Part shown: positions 18,697 through 31,615 of the stretch, one piece after another
How positions within the stretch are numbered: the stretch's first letter is position 1
Layout of the letters: each line of letters starts with the position of its first letter
Assembly: GCF_003573695.1 (NCBI RefSeq)
Contig: NC_039359.1
Location: 187,262,813 to 187,326,812 of the forward strand
Direction: 5' to 3'
Source: Papaver somniferum
Taxonomy: Eukaryota > Streptophyta > Magnoliopsida > Ranunculales > Papaveraceae
Length of the DNA stretch: 64,000 nt
Program-made: the position numbers and the translations under genes
Notes under the pieces: model-generated
Told to the model about the DNA's origin: nothing
Seen by the model: the letters and a program-made list of their open reading frames with translations, nothing else
Databases searched by the model: none

Positions 18697-21108
18697 TGTT
18701 TCGGGGTAAAAACTGTTTCTGCTGGTTTTGGTAAATTTGGGTGTGTTGTTGAGGAACGAATTTAGAGCTAAGCAAATGCACTGCACGGGAGTGCTTTAGA
18801 TTCAAGAGATCAATCTGTACAATCCTGGTCTAAACCAAGAAATGGTCGTTCCAGTCTTGCTTCGGTCATAAAGTGAAGGAGAAGGGTTGGTCTTAGGGAG
18901 GGAAGCAAAGAAGGTGTTGAGACCAGAATGGTTAATTCTGAAGGTGTGGCTATTTTATGACTTGTATCAGAATATGGAACTGGCTTGCGGAATGTAAGCT
19001 ATCAGTTCTTTGGTGTCTTTCTGGATACTTGTGTTGTTGTTAACTAAAACTCTGTTTTTTGGTCGAAATAGGTAGAAACCTATTTATACAAGTCATAATT
19101 GAACGCACCCTGATCTCATAGGAAGTGGGAGTGGTTGCGTGATGGAGAAGTGGGGTAATGTGTAAGTGCCAGAAACCACGTCCCTATTATGGCAAAACGG
19201 GTTGGTTTACACCCACTACTTATTTCCTCCACTAACTTCCCGCTTTCCTGACACTTTATTATAATGGGCGTGTTGCACGCCACACGCTGTAAACCGCCAG
19301 ACCAATACCCTGATGAGCATCCCCCAGTTTGTGACATGTTGAATGTCTCGAGTATTTTCGTGGAAAAAGTGCAGCAGATTGCTGAGTGGATCTTGTGTGC
19401 AAGACTTAATTATTCTGATCAATCGTGCGCCAACTAGGTGGCGGATGATTACGTTGTGGCAAGTCAATCCATGGACCTTGCCGCAGGAAAATGGCGTGTG
19501 AACCTGAGACTTATTATGGGACGATTAACTCTGTGGCGAAGTTGGACGACCGTGATTGTAGTTTATGAGAAAAGGTGGCTGTTGATTATGGCCACATCTT
19601 GTTGGCGCCTATCAGTGGTATAATAGCGTAATGGCGCCTGTCAGTGGCATAGTGGTGCAGTGGTGCCTGCCTAAATTAGTGTTTGGCATGCCAGAACCCT
19701 AATTAGTGCGTGTGGCATGTGTCCTAGCAGACCTGCCTAAATTAGGGTTTGGCATGCTGCAACCCTAATTAGCGCATGTGGCATGTGGTGTAGCAGCCCT
19801 GCCTAAATTAGGGTTTGGCATCCCGTAACCCTAATTAGCGCGTGTGTCATGTGGCCGCGGCACGGTGACGTTTTTTATGAATATGATGCCATGGCCGCGT
19901 CAAAGGAATTATGGCAGGGCCATAATGTGGGAACGACCACAGGCGCAAGGATAGCCATGGCATGACGCCTTTTTTAGGGCTTTATGGGTCCCGCATGGCT
20001 CGTGGCATATTGTGGGGCCAGAGTGACGTAATTTGGTCCGTCCAGAAATTAGGGTTTCGACTAATGACACTGAAGCAAAATTCGTGTTTTGATCATAAAA
20101 CCATAATTGGGGTTTGTCATGGCGTTGGCCACGATCAAAAAGTGAGTTATCACGTAGCCGCACTTTAATACTGTGGCGGGTTTAGAGCGACCTGATTGGT
20201 CAATAAGAAATGGGGCCGTCCAGACATAGGGCGTGGCCACATCTCTAGTGCGCGTGGCGGATTTAAAGCGACCTGATTGGTCGATGGAAAGAGGGACCTG
20301 CAAGGTATTGGGACCCGGCCACACCTCATGTGCATGTGGCGGACTTAGAGCGACCTGATTGGTCGATAGAAAAGAGGAGGGCCGACAAGCAGCATGGGGG
20401 CGTGGCCATATGCAGGTAGCGCCGGCTGACCTATGGCACGACCACACCTCCTTTTGCTGATGCTCCTATTTTTCGCGGCTCCTCTTTTATTCCTTGTTTT
20501 CTGATTTTGGGTAGGACTTTGAACCTACTAATCCATGGCGGATCAATTGCTTAGTTTTCCTAGGTTTAGTTTCGACTAGCAGGGTCTGATATACTGCGCA
20601 AGGCGCAAAAACCTAATTTTTGCAAATTAATTAGATTGGTGTTTGAATCTTGTGAATTATCACAAAATTGATTAAACTCTGCGTGCTGACACAGAGTTTT
20701 TATATTTATTGCCAGAGAGCAGCAACTTTCTGACTGAGTACTTTTATGCAGACCTTAACCTTGATATTTCGGGAAATTCATGCTACTCAGTTGCGAGTGA
20801 ACACTAATTGTCATGTCATATCAACATTAAAGGTTCAGTCGGGGAACATAGCACAGAAAGTATTCAATGAGCCTTATATTAATGAATAATACAGGCAAGG
20901 TGTCGAAATTTACAGAATATGTGGGATTGTTGCTACATGCACCATTCTGGATAAATTTCATGTAAATATATTGATTTGCTCAATAAATGCGCAAGTGAAA
21001 AGATTGTGAACTCATCACTTTTACATGGCTCTGTCTCTTTGTTGAATGACAACATATTAAATGCAGGGTTGTAAAATTTTAGCACTGAACTAAAAACCAC
21101 CATCAACA
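18697..21108 (-). repeat. 5' LTR of gypsy-A (2412 bp)
   Basis: It matches 944-4247. It contains a TATA box (minus, 19080-19088), three 66-bp units (19667-19864) and three units of about 81 bp (starting 20181, 20262 and 20344) sharing AGCGACCTGATTGGTC. It ends next to the right ACAGT duplication (21109-21113). Confidence 0.9.
20181..20425. repeat. Three ~81-bp tandem units in gypsy-A 5' LTR
   Basis: The units share TTTAGAGCGACCTGATTGG at their start and diverge after it. In the 3' LTR the same array was the landing site of Cassandra. Confidence 0.7.
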
Positions 21109-22718
21109 ACAGTATTTCACATAAATGCTCCATCATAGACTGCACAGTTTGGTGAACGTAGTCCCCGGAAATCATGCAGCTCCTGACAGGAAGGGGGTCT
21201 CTGTGAACTCCTTCATTTCCTAATTGAAGTTCTCCTGCATCCACATTCTCTTTGAAAATGCGCTTCAATATGTTGCAGTCACTGGTCGGATGGTTGACAA
21301 ACCTATGGTAGCGACAAAACTTGGGATTTTCCATCTCTTCTTCGGTCAGCGGTCGTCTGAGAGGAGGTAGTTTGATCGCGTCATCTTGTATCCATGCTTC
21401 AAGGAGTTCTATGACTTCGTTTATTGAAAATTGGAAGTCTGGAGCAGCATCCCCAGTTTCTTGCACAGGAGTCTTAGACGCGACTTTCCGGGATGGAGTC
21501 GTATGCGCTGGTGCTGCACGCTTGGGTTGTTGTTCCGCTGCTGGAGCTTTCCTTTTTTCTCCTTCACCTACTACGCTTACAGAAGGACCGGTGTTATATT
21601 TCTTGTTGATGAGGCGTATGTTTCCTTGAGTATTGCGTGCATCTTCACCCCTGGATGGTCTGGCTCTTTCTAACAATGCTGGTACGGTTATAGCCGACAG
21701 CTTAGCAGCTTCATGGAGTTCAGAGAACGTCTAGAAATGCAGGTTTTCCAGTAAAGCACGATAGATGAGAACCATACCGTTGATGCATGACTCCACCAAC
21801 TGTTGCTCGGTCACATTTGGGTCGTGACAATCTAAAGCTTGAATTCTGAATCTCTTGACGTAATCATGTGATGCTCGTTGTTTCGTTGAAACATTCTTCC
21901 TAAGTCTGAGAAAGTGATTTGCTCAGATACAAATAAATATTTCTTATAGAAAGCAGTGACCATCTCACACCAGTTGGATATGCTGTTTGGTGCGATGTGT
22001 ACCAAGTATACACCCTTCCGGTAAGCGACTTTGAAAACTCTTTCAGGATGAGGACATGATTATATTCGTGTTCTCCCAAGGATTCCAAAAAACGAGAGAT
22101 GTGTTCGCGAGCGTTACCAGTACCATCATAGAGAGAAAATTGAGGAGAGGAGTATCCTCTCGGGAGAGGAAATCTTTGCACATCAGGAGGATACGGAGGT
22201 TGGTGCTGGTGCAGGTCCATTGGGTTTTCTTTGCCTCGATCTTGGAGAATACGCTCCAGATCCTCACGTGTGATGAAGTTGGACATCTGATTCCTTTCTC
22301 GTGAGCAGCGTTCATGGGACACACGAGCTTCTTCATCTATGAAGGCAAGCCCTGTTGAAGCACTCGCGCCATGAGTGTTAAAATTACCCCTTATTGGCTC
22401 CATGGGTTGACGCGGATCTTGTGGTAGTCACTCCGTTAACGTCTCGAGGAAAGTGAGTACCTCGTTCTGAGTTCTAGCCATGTCCGTCTGAGCCTTAGCG
22501 AGAACTTCTTGTCTCTCCATTAAATCAACAATGGTAATAGAGGGTTGGCATCCTCTGGCTCCTCCAGTCTCTCGTCCTGATGGGGGAGTGATAGTAGCTC
22601 TAGTAACGACCGGGGGCGTTACTCTCGAAGAAACATTGGGGGGGGGGGGGGTGGCAGCGGCTCTGGCTCTGGTGATTGAAGGTGTCACGCCTAAGGGAAT
22701 GTTTCCTGCGCCACTGGT
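21109..22718 (-). pseudogene. Gag of gypsy-B, middle and C-terminal part
   Basis: This is the gag region of the older element, between gypsy-A (left) and the Athila-like element (right). The capsid part (21900-22403) includes LYDGTGNAREHISRFLESLG and KEFSKSLTGRVYTWY. The next frame (to about 21114) has a Pro/Ala/Lys-rich linker and the finger CRYHRFVNHPTSDC (C-x2-H-x4-H-x4-C), typical of Tat-like gag. Stops separate the frames at about 21890 and 22420. A run of 13 G at 22639-22651 lies in the low-complexity part. The N-terminus was displaced by the insertion and resumes at 33166. Confidence 0.78.
22714..22718. repeat. Left target-site duplication of the Athila-like element (CTGGT)
   Basis: CTGGT recurs at 33161-33165. 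The joined sequence GCCACTGGTATTGGTAG matches the uninterrupted gag of gypsy-A at about 18455-18472. Confidence 0.92.
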
Positions 22719-24269
22719 TGATGGGTGTCGTAGCTCAATCAAATTAATAATCTTATTTCCACACAATTAACTGGTAATATAATGGAAGTAAGGATCGTTC
22801 CCATGAAGACCAGTGAGTTTTAGTTGTCAAGTGTCACAAAGGGGGGTTTTGTTTTAGATTGTGAACAAAATAAATTATCAAAGCAAAGCAAATAAAATTG
22901 TATTGTAATCAATAGATAGAGATATGATCGAGGAATCCTTCTTCGTATATAAATCGTCAATAAGTTAATATATTCATATATTCGTCATTAATCATAGATT
23001 ATCACTAATCGTAGAAAAGCAGCTAGAGCAGTACTATTCCCTAAAGTCCTTTGGTCACTGGATACCAAAGCGCTTGAATACCAGATTCTATTCGTCCAAA
23101 ACACCAAGTAGTAGCGCACTCAAGGTGTAGCTTGGTCGAATGATTTATGTTTTGTGACTTAGGTTAATCATAGTAGTTAAACTCTCAGCGCAAGGTCCAC
23201 TTTCTAGTGTTGTTTCTACACGCCATTGCTCCAAGGAATCCCTCTGCAAGGTCTCACGTTTTCTACTTTTGTAGGGGTTATTCAACAATTACACGGATAT
23301 CCTAACCCTTTACTAGCTTTAGATTAATCAATAAACTGATTTAGTTGGCCGCCTAGAACAATCAATCAATCAATCAATCATAATATTAACTTATAGTAGA
23401 AACAAACGATAATCATATGAAGAAATCAAAATAGATTCATATATTAAATCAAATCAAGTTTACAACTTAGAATCATCCTCAATCATTAGGTTTTTATCTA
23501 CTCATGGATGTAGAAACATCCATGATATATATATGAGAAAAGTAAAGAGATAACGTTACGATTGAGAATCGCTCCGTGTGATGTTTCTTCTCCACAAGCT
23601 TACAATTTCCTGACCTAATGATGTGATACCATTTCACATAACCTAATACCTTTTTATAGGTTTACATTGCTTGGCCTTCACGTATTTAGTTTGTTTTAGG
23701 AACCAGACCCAAAAATATGACCTAACGACTCCAAACGTGCCTTTAGGCCTTCCAAAGTGTAAATACACGTTTCCTACTACCTAAGTTTGCGAACCCAGTC
23801 CACAAACTTCAAATTCCAGCAGAAAATTTCGGAATTAAGTCTGTGAACCCGGTATGCGAACCCAGTTCGCGGACTTCACTGTCTTCGGTATTTGATAAAA
23901 ACTGTTTTGGCCACAACTTCTTCATCCGAATTCGGAATGACCTCATTCTTTTTGAATTATTTTTATCTTTCAATAATATTCAATATGGTGATGAGAAATA
24001 CCTAATTTTAATGAGTTAGGATTGGTCTTTGGCCCGAGTCTTGATTTTGAGCGTTTTGCTCATTTTCGTCGCACTTCTTCCACTTCTCTTGGACTTGGGC
24101 ACTTGGATACTTTGTAGCTCTTTTCAGAAATTTGTAGCTCCTTTTTGGATGATTCACCTAATTGAGACAAATAAGAGAAAACAAGAGTAATAATACCAAA
24201 ATATGCAAGAATAATAGCTAAAGCAAGTATGGAATGGACACTAAAATCATATGAATTATGCACTTATCA
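22719..24269 (-). repeat. 3' LTR of the Athila-like element
   Basis: 1551 bp, matching 31616-33160. An AATC microsatellite (23361-23381) is longer here than in the other LTR. A TATAAAAAG box on the minus strand (23650-23658) has become TATGAAAAG in the other LTR. Confidence 0.92.
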
Positions 24270-26180
24270 AATTCCACCACACTTAGATTTTGCTAGTCCT
24301 CGAGCAAACTAAATAAAACTAATCCTAAATACAAAAACTCCATGTCGTTGAGGATACGGTTATTCTTAGCATGAATAACAAGCCTTTAAACCTCTAGGTG
24401 TCCCTAGTGGACAAGTTATAGTCTCGTGAGGGCTTACAAGAGGTATACCCACAAAACCTACTCCAATTTCTCGCCTTGGAAGAACCACTAAGGATAAACA
24501 CAAAGTAATAGATAAATAATTAGCTTGCATATGTTCTTTAGCTGCAAACATCCCACATACATTCCAATCATCACACATAATTAATTACTTACGTGTGACA
24601 TTCAACCTGTTTGCAAAACTCTACTTAGATAATCATCGTACTTGTTGCAACATCTGTCACAACACTCGCATACTGAAAAATCACATGGATAGATAAGAAA
24701 ATGGAAATAAAATAGTAAAGTGTGCAAATGTTGACTAAAGTGAAAGATGTTACCCACAATACTTGTATGAATGTCGTCAAAGGATTCTATTTATAGCGCA
24801 ATAGTTGAGAGAAGCACCCAATTAACTCGAACACATGATTAGATACTCTAAGCGCATGTTCCTTTTCAGCAAGTACATGATAGTTGCCTTGGATCCTGCG
24901 TTCCATGCTTGCTTAGGCGAAGGAGACAGGGACAACGTTTCACACATACAACTATCAAAGTGTCAAGAACCTCATCAATAGTCTTTTTACTTGCTATATA
25001 ATGATGATATGGTTTTTGTTTTCATCGGCTATGATTAGTCAGAAATTTCGGACTTATCATAGAATTATTAATGTCGATAAAGGAAGAGGAGCCTTATACA
25101 AAAGTTTCTTTCTTTTATTCTTTTTCTTTTCTTTTCACTTTATTATTATTATTATTATTTTTTATTTTTTAATTTTTTATATCGGCTCACTCTTTATGTG
25201 TAATATAATTGTCTTATGGAGCTTTATGTGCTTAACCAATGATTACCTTACTACAACATCCACGGCAGTATCAGGATCCTACCAAATCACTTTAGAGAAA
25301 CATATAACTGCAAAAATAAAATGAAAGTGATTCAGTAGTGATTAATTGAGAGGATGAATCTTTCAAACGACTACCATAGCTAAATTTTGCATTCAATTAT
25401 GAACATATATATTTAAGATTGTGGAACGAAAAAGTGGAACTCAATCTATAACCGTAAGAACTGTTTCAACCTTAAAAAGGTGTAGAGTGTCATCCTAAAT
25501 AGCTCAAAATTAACTCCAAAAGATGAAGTCTCAAGGATGTAAGAAATCAAAGAGTATTATTTGTTATGTGCATATGCAAATAGTATGATACTAAATGCTC
25601 CCCCACACTTAAACTAAACATTGTCCTCAATGTTCAAAACCGAAAATTCTGAAATCTGACGTAACAACGAATTAAACTCGAAAACTGTATCAGTGGGTAG
25701 GAAACTAGGAAAAACATCATAAACTAAAGTTGTTCGCCTACGTCTTTTATATAAAGTGTCAAAGGGGCACAGCGTTTCGATAAAAGGTCTGACTTTGATG
25801 GCCTCCGGACTGACTGTCATGCAATCTGAATTCAGGCCTATCGCTCCAACCAAACAGACTCCGAATTCAGATTTTATTTTTGGAAAATAAAGGTTAGTCT
25901 GTCCTCTTTAAAAGTTGGGGTTAACCACTCAAATCGGACTCCGTATGAAGTCTCGAGAGCTATCTTCGTGGCAAGTGTGCAGTCATAATTTTCTGACGAG
26001 AATTCGTCAAAACTTTCATTATAGATATAGGACTTGTAAACTCTAAGATGGGAATGCAAGATATGATATGAAAAACTAATAAAATTAAAAATAAAAGGGA
26101 TAGAGATACAAAACCGATGGGTTGCCTCCCATTTAGCTCTTAGTTTAGTGTCTTCAGCCTGACTTGGCGTTCCAATTATG
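24270..26180 (-). other. 3' internal region of the Athila-like element, no env-like gene
   Basis: This stretch lies between integrase and the 3' LTR, where Athila elements may carry an env-like ORF. Short open stretches on the minus strand (25614-25853 and 25874-26215) are not membrane-protein-like and I see no long frame. The first includes a KWEATHRFC-like sequence common after integrase in these elements. The polypurine-like tract AAGTGTGGTGGAATT (complement of 24270-24284) precedes the LTR. An ATT microsatellite is at 25141-25160. Confidence 0.6.
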
Positions 26181-27592
26181 TTACTCCTCCAGAGGGAGCA
26201 AATCCCGAAGTTCAATTACGTCTACATTCTCCATAGAGAAGTTTTCGTAATATGGCTTCAATATATGTCCGTTGACCTTAAAAGTTGTCCCTATAGAAAT
26301 ACTAGTAACCTCAACTGCACCATAAGGAAAAACGTTAGTAACAACAAACGGTCCACCCCATCGGGACCTTAGCTTTCCAGGAAATAAATTAAGACGAGAA
26401 TTAAATAAAAGAACTTTTTGACCCACAACAAAACTCTTCCGAGAAATTATCTTGTCATGGAAAAGTTTCGTCTTTTTCTTGTATATACGAGAACTCTCGT
26501 AAGCATCATTACGTATCTCCTCTAGCTCGTTGAGTTGTAACTTCCTTTGTTTCCCCGCATTGTCATAATCCATGTTGCACATATTTATCGCCCAATATAC
26601 CTTGTGTTCAAGTTCAACCAGAAGATGACAAGTTTTGCCATACACCAACCGATATGGAGACATACCAATTGGTGTTTTGTACGCCGTGCTATATGCCCAA
26701 AGTGCATCCTTAAGCCTATAACTCCAATCTTTCCGTGTAGTGTTTACGGTTTTCTCAAGAATGGATTTAATCTCACGGTTCGAGATCTCGGCTTGACCAC
26801 TGGTTTGTGGGTGATACGCGTACCAACCTTGTGTGTTATGTTGTATTTCTTAAGTAGAGCATGAAAGGATTTCTGAAAATGTGAACCTCCGTCACTGATA
26901 ACCACTCTTGGTGTACCATGTCTAGAAAAAATATATTCCTTCACAAACTCACAAACAACTTGAGAATCATTAGTAGGGATGGCTTTAGCTTCCACCCATT
27001 TAGAAACATAATCCACAGCAAGAAGTATATAAGATTTTCCATTAGAATTGACAAAAGGACCCATAAAATCAACTCCCCACACATCAAATACTTCAACAAC
27101 AAGAATTGGTGTGAGTGGCATTTGATTTCGAGCACCTAGATTGCTAGTTCATTGACATCTATCACAAGATTTGAAAAAAATGTATGCATCCTCAAATAGG
27201 GTAGGCCAATAAAATCCACTTACAAGTACTTTGAAAACGGTACGTTTAGAACCAAAGTGACCACCACATGCATAAGTATGACAAAAAATAAGAATAGATT
27301 GAAATTCAGAATTAGGTACGCACCTGCGGATGATTTGATCAGAACCGTATTTCCACAAGTAGGGCTCATCCCACACATACTGCTTGGCTATTTTCTTAAG
27401 CTTAAGCTTTTGAAAATTAGACATTGTACTAGGTACTTGTCTTGTAACCAAGTAGTTCACTATATCCACGTACCAAGGTGTTGAATCTTCAATTGAGAAA
27501 AGTTGTTCGTCTGGAAAACGATCTTGTAAAGGAAGTTCTTCTTCGGAAATAAAAAATTCTACTAAGATGATCAACAACAATATTTTCAACAC
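26181..27592 (-). pseudogene. Integrase region of the Athila-like element
   Basis: Three frames cover this region. 27149-27592 has the HHCC zinc-binding segment (H..H..CDRC near the end). 26744-27121 has the catalytic core with VDFMGPF (first Asp) and ISDGGSHF (second Asp). The catalytic Glu is in a [14 protein letters not shown] stretch in the next frame near 26780. 26181-26663 has the C-terminal part with [11 protein letters not shown], the usual GPF/Y module of gypsy integrases. In life this enzyme inserts the cDNA and makes the 5-bp target duplications. The frameshifts (near 27130 and 26780) abolish it here. Confidence 0.85.
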
Positions 27593-27662
27593 CTCTTTTA
27601 TCCTTTATTTCATAATCGAATTCTTGGAATAGTAGAATCCACCGTATAAGTCTTGGCTTAGC

Positions 27663-28834
27663 TTATTTCTTCTTTAATAGGTACCTAAGTGCTGCATGAT
27701 CAGAATACACAACCTCTTTTGAACCTACCAAATAGGATCTAAATTTTTCTAATACAAACACTATAGCCAAAAATTCTTTCTCGGTGGTAGAATAGTTGAT
27801 TTGTGCATCGTTTAGGGTCCTGGATGCATAATAAATCACATGAGACAACTTGTCTACTCTTTAACCCAAAACGGCTCCAACTGCATAGTCACTTGTATCA
27901 CACATTAATTCAAATGGCAAATTCCAATCCGGTGACTTGATAATTGGTGCAGTCGTGAACAATTCTTTCAATTTATCAAAGGCATCCTTTCACTCCTTGT
28001 TGAAGTCAAAAATAACCTCTTTTTGTAATAATTTGCACATCGGCATTGAGATTTTGGAGAAAATATTTGATAAACCGCCTGTAAAAACCTGCATGATCAA
28101 GAAAAGAACGAATTTCCCTCACCGAAGTGGGATATTGTAAGTTTCTTATTAAGTCTATCTTTGCTTTGTCAACTTCAATCCCTCGAGAGGACGCACTATG
28201 ACCAAGCACTATTCCATGGTTTACCATAAAGTGGCATTTCTCCCAATTAAGAACAAGGTTAGTGTCTATGCATCTTTTAAGCACAAGTTCAAGATTTTGT
28301 AAGCAAATATCAAATGAATCACCATAAACACTAAAATCATCCATAAATACCTCAATTATGCGTTCCACATAGTCAGAAAATATACTGACCATACACCTCT
28401 GAAAAGTGGCAGGCGCACTGCAAACACCAAACGACATCCGTCTATAGGAAAACGTACCAAAAGGACAAGTGAAAGTAGTCTTCTCTTGATCTTCTGGTGC
28501 AATAACAATCTGATTGTAGCCCGAATAACCGTCCAAAAAGCAATAATGTGAGCATCTGATCCTTCTGGGTTGCTGCATTAAGCTTTATATAGTCTATGCA
28601 CACTCTCCATACTGTTTGAACTCTTGTAGGAACAAGTTCATCATCTTGATTTCTAACAACAGTGACACATGATTTCTTAGGAACCACCTGAACCGGGCTA
28701 ACCCATTTACTGTCAAAAATTGGGTAAATCACCCCCACACTTAGCAATTTGAGGATCTCTTTCTTCACGACCTCCATCATTGGGGGGTTAAGCCTATGCT
28801 GAGCATCACGTACATGATTAAAATCTTCTTCCAT
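27663..28834 (-). pseudogene. Reverse transcriptase-RNase H region of the Athila-like element
   Basis: 28442-28834 carries the N-terminal RT part (KEILKLLSVGVIYPI and WVSPVQVVPKK, then the CIDYIKLNAAT box). After a frameshift or small deletion near 28570, 28006-28578 has FLDGYSGYNQI, the PFGTFSYRRMSFGVCSAPAT box and the polymerase centre FMDD (usual YxDD). RNase H follows in another frame (27663-27848) with YYASRTLNDAQINYSTTEKE and DHAALRYLL. Together these copy the RNA into DNA. Frame breaks near 28570 and 27990 make the copy non-functional. Confidence 0.87.
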
Positions 28835-30152
28835 TGGATCCTATGCATGCACATGGATGGACTAATGCCTTTGATGTCAACAATTGTCCAACCAATAACA
28901 GTTTTGTGCTCTTCTAGAACCCTAAGTATACGTTCTTCTTGTATTGAGGTGAGGTTCTTTGCAATAATCACCGGAAGTTCTTCTTTATCACCCAAGTACG
29001 CGTACTTTAGGTGGTCTGGAAGCGACTTCAATTCAAGTTTCGGTTCCTGCACAATAGAAGGTAATGGAACCTCATTAGTTACGGGTAAAGATATATAAGA
29101 AGCATTACCAGGTTTGGCTTGTTGTAATGCCGTTAAAGCACCACACATCTCCACTATATCCTTGGCTAAGTCCACGTCGAGGTTCGGCTGCCCGTGAACG
29201 TCCAAATCAATAATGTTCCGTAACACAACTCCAAGTTCATCTTCAACATTCAACTCAAACATTTGTTGTACTAACGAACCAATAACATCAATAGAGAAAG
29301 CTGATTGAACATCACTAGGATATCTCATGGTTTCAAAAATATTGAACCGTATGATCTCCTTATCAAAGTCCATAGTGAGTGCACCACTATCAACATCAAT
29401 CTTCTTCTTTGCAGTCTTCATAAACGGTCTCCCAAGAAGTAACGAAGTAGATGAACAATTATCTCCATTGTGGATATCCACAATGTAAAAATCTACCGGA
29501 AAGATTAACCGATTCACTTGACTAACACGTCCTCCATGACTCCCTTAGGATATATATTGGACTTGTTAGCCAATTCAATATTGATCTTTGCCTCTTTTAT
29601 AGGTCCGAGATTCAAATAATCATAAACATCGGATGACATAACACTTATGGAAGCTCCCAAATCAAGCAAATCACGCTCAAATCGTCGGTTACCAATGGTA
29701 ACCGGAACTGTGAAGCCATCAGGATATTCACACTTTGTATGCATCTTATTTAGCAACATAGTTGTAGCACATTCGCCCACTTGAGTAATCTGATCAGCAA
29801 TCAACCTATCCTTACTTGTACACAAATCCTTCAAAACCTTGGCATACCTGGGTACGGTTCTGATGGCCTTAATAAATGGAATGTTGATGTGTATCTTGCT
29901 GAAAATATCCATGACCTCCTTGTCTTGAGCCTCTTTCTTCGAGTTGGAAAAACGACTAAGGAAAGGAGGTGGTATGGTAAAAATGGGAACCGCGTCCTTA
30001 GGTTGGCCGTTTGAGGTTGGATTTTCCTTTGGGAAGGTTTCATCTTCTACTTCCTTTTCGATGCCATCACTAGGTGCGCATACTGCCCCTGTATCCAGAT
30101 TAGAACCTTGTTGTTGTAACTCATCAACTTGTCTTCCACTTCTTAATGTCAC
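28777..30152 (-). pseudogene. Protease region of the Athila-like element
   Basis: The frame at 29514-30152 starts with the conserved TLRSGR motif and contains the active site LLDLGASISVMS (D-L-G-A-S, an Athila-type variant) and KGVMEDVLV. A one-base shift at about 29515 moves to 28777-29517, which opens with the FPVDFYIVD strand and the LLLGRPFM signature and ends with the linker to RT. The enzyme would cut the gag-pol polyprotein. Apart from the frameshift the protease motifs are intact. Confidence 0.85.
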
Positions 30153-30156
30153 TGCA

Positions 30157-31380
30157 TTACTCTCTTGGGTTCACAAAAGATTGTGATGGCAACTTTGTTG
30201 AGGCTTGTGCCTTCATGAGATTCATATCAGTAGCCAATTGACCCACTTGAGTCTGCAAATCTCTAATAGTATCATCAGTTTTTAACTGATTTTGTTCAGC
30301 TTTCTGTTGATTTTGTTGAACTGTACTCTGTGTTGTAGATGCAACACCCTGCATGCTTTGCAGGAGCATCTTGAACTTATCATCGATAGAAGTTCCCTGA
30401 TCTTTAGCTTGTTGTGGTTGCTGTAAGTGTTGTTGAAAACCACCTTGTCTTGCATATGGATCAGGGGCTGCAGCTTGCTTGTTAGCGTAACTGAAATTAG
30501 GTTGATCTTTCGAACCAGGATTATAAGTATTTGAGTATGGATCATACCTTGGACTCTGATTAGGGAATAAAGCATTTACCTCGGCTTCCTCTTCGTATGA
30601 TGGAATAATCATTGCTGTTATCCTTTGTACTACCTTCTCTATATTGTTTATTCGTTGCTCTGACTGTGAAGTCTCCTCCATATTGCTAACTCATCTGACA
30701 TTTGAGTCATTTCTGGTATAAAATTGTTGAGCATTCTAAGCCATGCTCTCGATCAAACTGGTTGCCTGCGAGATTGTCTTTTCAGTAAGTGAACCACCAG
30801 CAACTGCATGAATCAAATTTAGTTGCTCTGAAAGTAATCCTTCGTAGAAATATTGAATGATGAGTGTTGGTGATATGTTGTGGTGAGGGCAAATCGCCAC
30901 CATCTTTTCGTACCTATCCCAATATTCATAAAGATACTCCTCAGTAATCTGAAGAACACCACTAATCTCCTTACGAACAGAGGTTTCTTTTGAAGCAGGA
31001 AAATATTTATCTAAAAATAGCTTTTTCATCTCATTCCATGTTGTAATACTCCCTGGAGGAAGGTAATACAACCATTCTTCCGCTGAATCTATTAAAGAGA
31101 ATTGAAAATCTTGCAACAATGTTGTATCACTATTTTCAGTACTTTGCCTAAGACTCGTCATCTTCTGTTGAAATTTCCGAAGATGACGATTCGGATCTTC
31201 ACCTGGAAGTCCCTTGAACTTTGGTAGATGGAGAAGAACATTCAATTTCAGCTCCACCGGGTTAGTGATTGTAATGCACAGTGGTTGCGAGTCTAAGCAT
31301 GGAAATGTCAACTCTCGCAGTTTCCTCTCCGGAGGAGGAGGAGGAGGTGGAGGATGTCTCTCGTCGTCTGTATTAACCAT
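30157..31380 (-). pseudogene. Gag of the Athila-like element
   Basis: It starts at ATG 31380 with a proline run and then the Retrotrans_gag core (LHLPKFKGLPGEDPNRHLRK, WLYYLPPGSITTWNEMKKLF, FLDKYFPASKE). A stop at about 30733 separates it from a Gln-rich second half (30157-30681) that ends at NPRE. A two-base shift there breaks the join to TLRSGR. No CCHC knuckle is visible. Confidence 0.85.
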
Positions 31381-31592
31381 CTCTTTTGTAGAGGGTTCTG
31401 GTTGCGTTTGCTGACGTGCTTGTAATACCTTTCCTTTACGGGTTTGGATTCAACACCTCTGGTATTCCCAGTCTTTCGGTGCCAGATTAAGTACCTGAAA
31501 ATAAAAATCTAGAAAACGAAATTAAAAACTAACAGGAAATTCTAAAAACAATTATAAAACTAATAAAATTAACAACTAAAGCTACCGACTGT

Positions 31593-31610
31593 TCCCCGGC
31601 AGCGGCGCCA
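31593..31610 (-). promoter_or_regulatory. Primer-binding site of the Athila-like element (tRNA-Asp type)
   Basis: The minus strand reads TGGCGCCGCTGCCGGGGA, one base different from the complement of the plant tRNA-Asp 3' end, five bases inside the 5' LTR. Confidence 0.88.
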
Positions 31611-31615
31611 AAATT

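Larger units (their letters stand above)
944..21108 (-). mobile_element. Gypsy-A: non-autonomous Ty3/gypsy (Tat-like) element with nested inserts
   Basis: This is a complete LTR retrotransposon on the minus strand. It has a 5' LTR (18697-21108), a primer site (18680-18694), gag (16764-18611), a protease-like domain (16332-16664), an integrase-tail-like segment (6471-6788), a 3' region with an antisense gene (4386-5539), a purine-rich tract (complement of 4248-4262) and a 3' LTR (944-4247). The LTRs end in TG...CA on both sides and are flanked by ACAGT. It is inserted in the gag-pro junction of gypsy-B, a close relative. It contains two later insertions: Cassandra in the 3' LTR and the copia complex (6794-16226). 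No reverse transcriptase or integrase core exists, so it must have moved with proteins from another element. Lineage (Tat/Ogre-like) is inferred from the TGGCGAC primer site, the CxxH gag finger and the antisense ORF. Confidence 0.88.

Noticed and set aside
22639..22651. Poly-G run as a G-quadruplex or regulatory site
   Set aside because: It lies in low-complexity gag. A homopolymer error or slippage is as likely, and no structure flanks it.
25001..25324. Env-like membrane ORF on the plus strand
   Set aside because: It is on the strand opposite to the element, and its hydrophobic look comes from an ATT microsatellite and T-rich sequence.
30421..30480. Poly-Q disease-like or regulatory repeat gene
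   Set aside because: It is the Gln-rich part of Athila-like gag.
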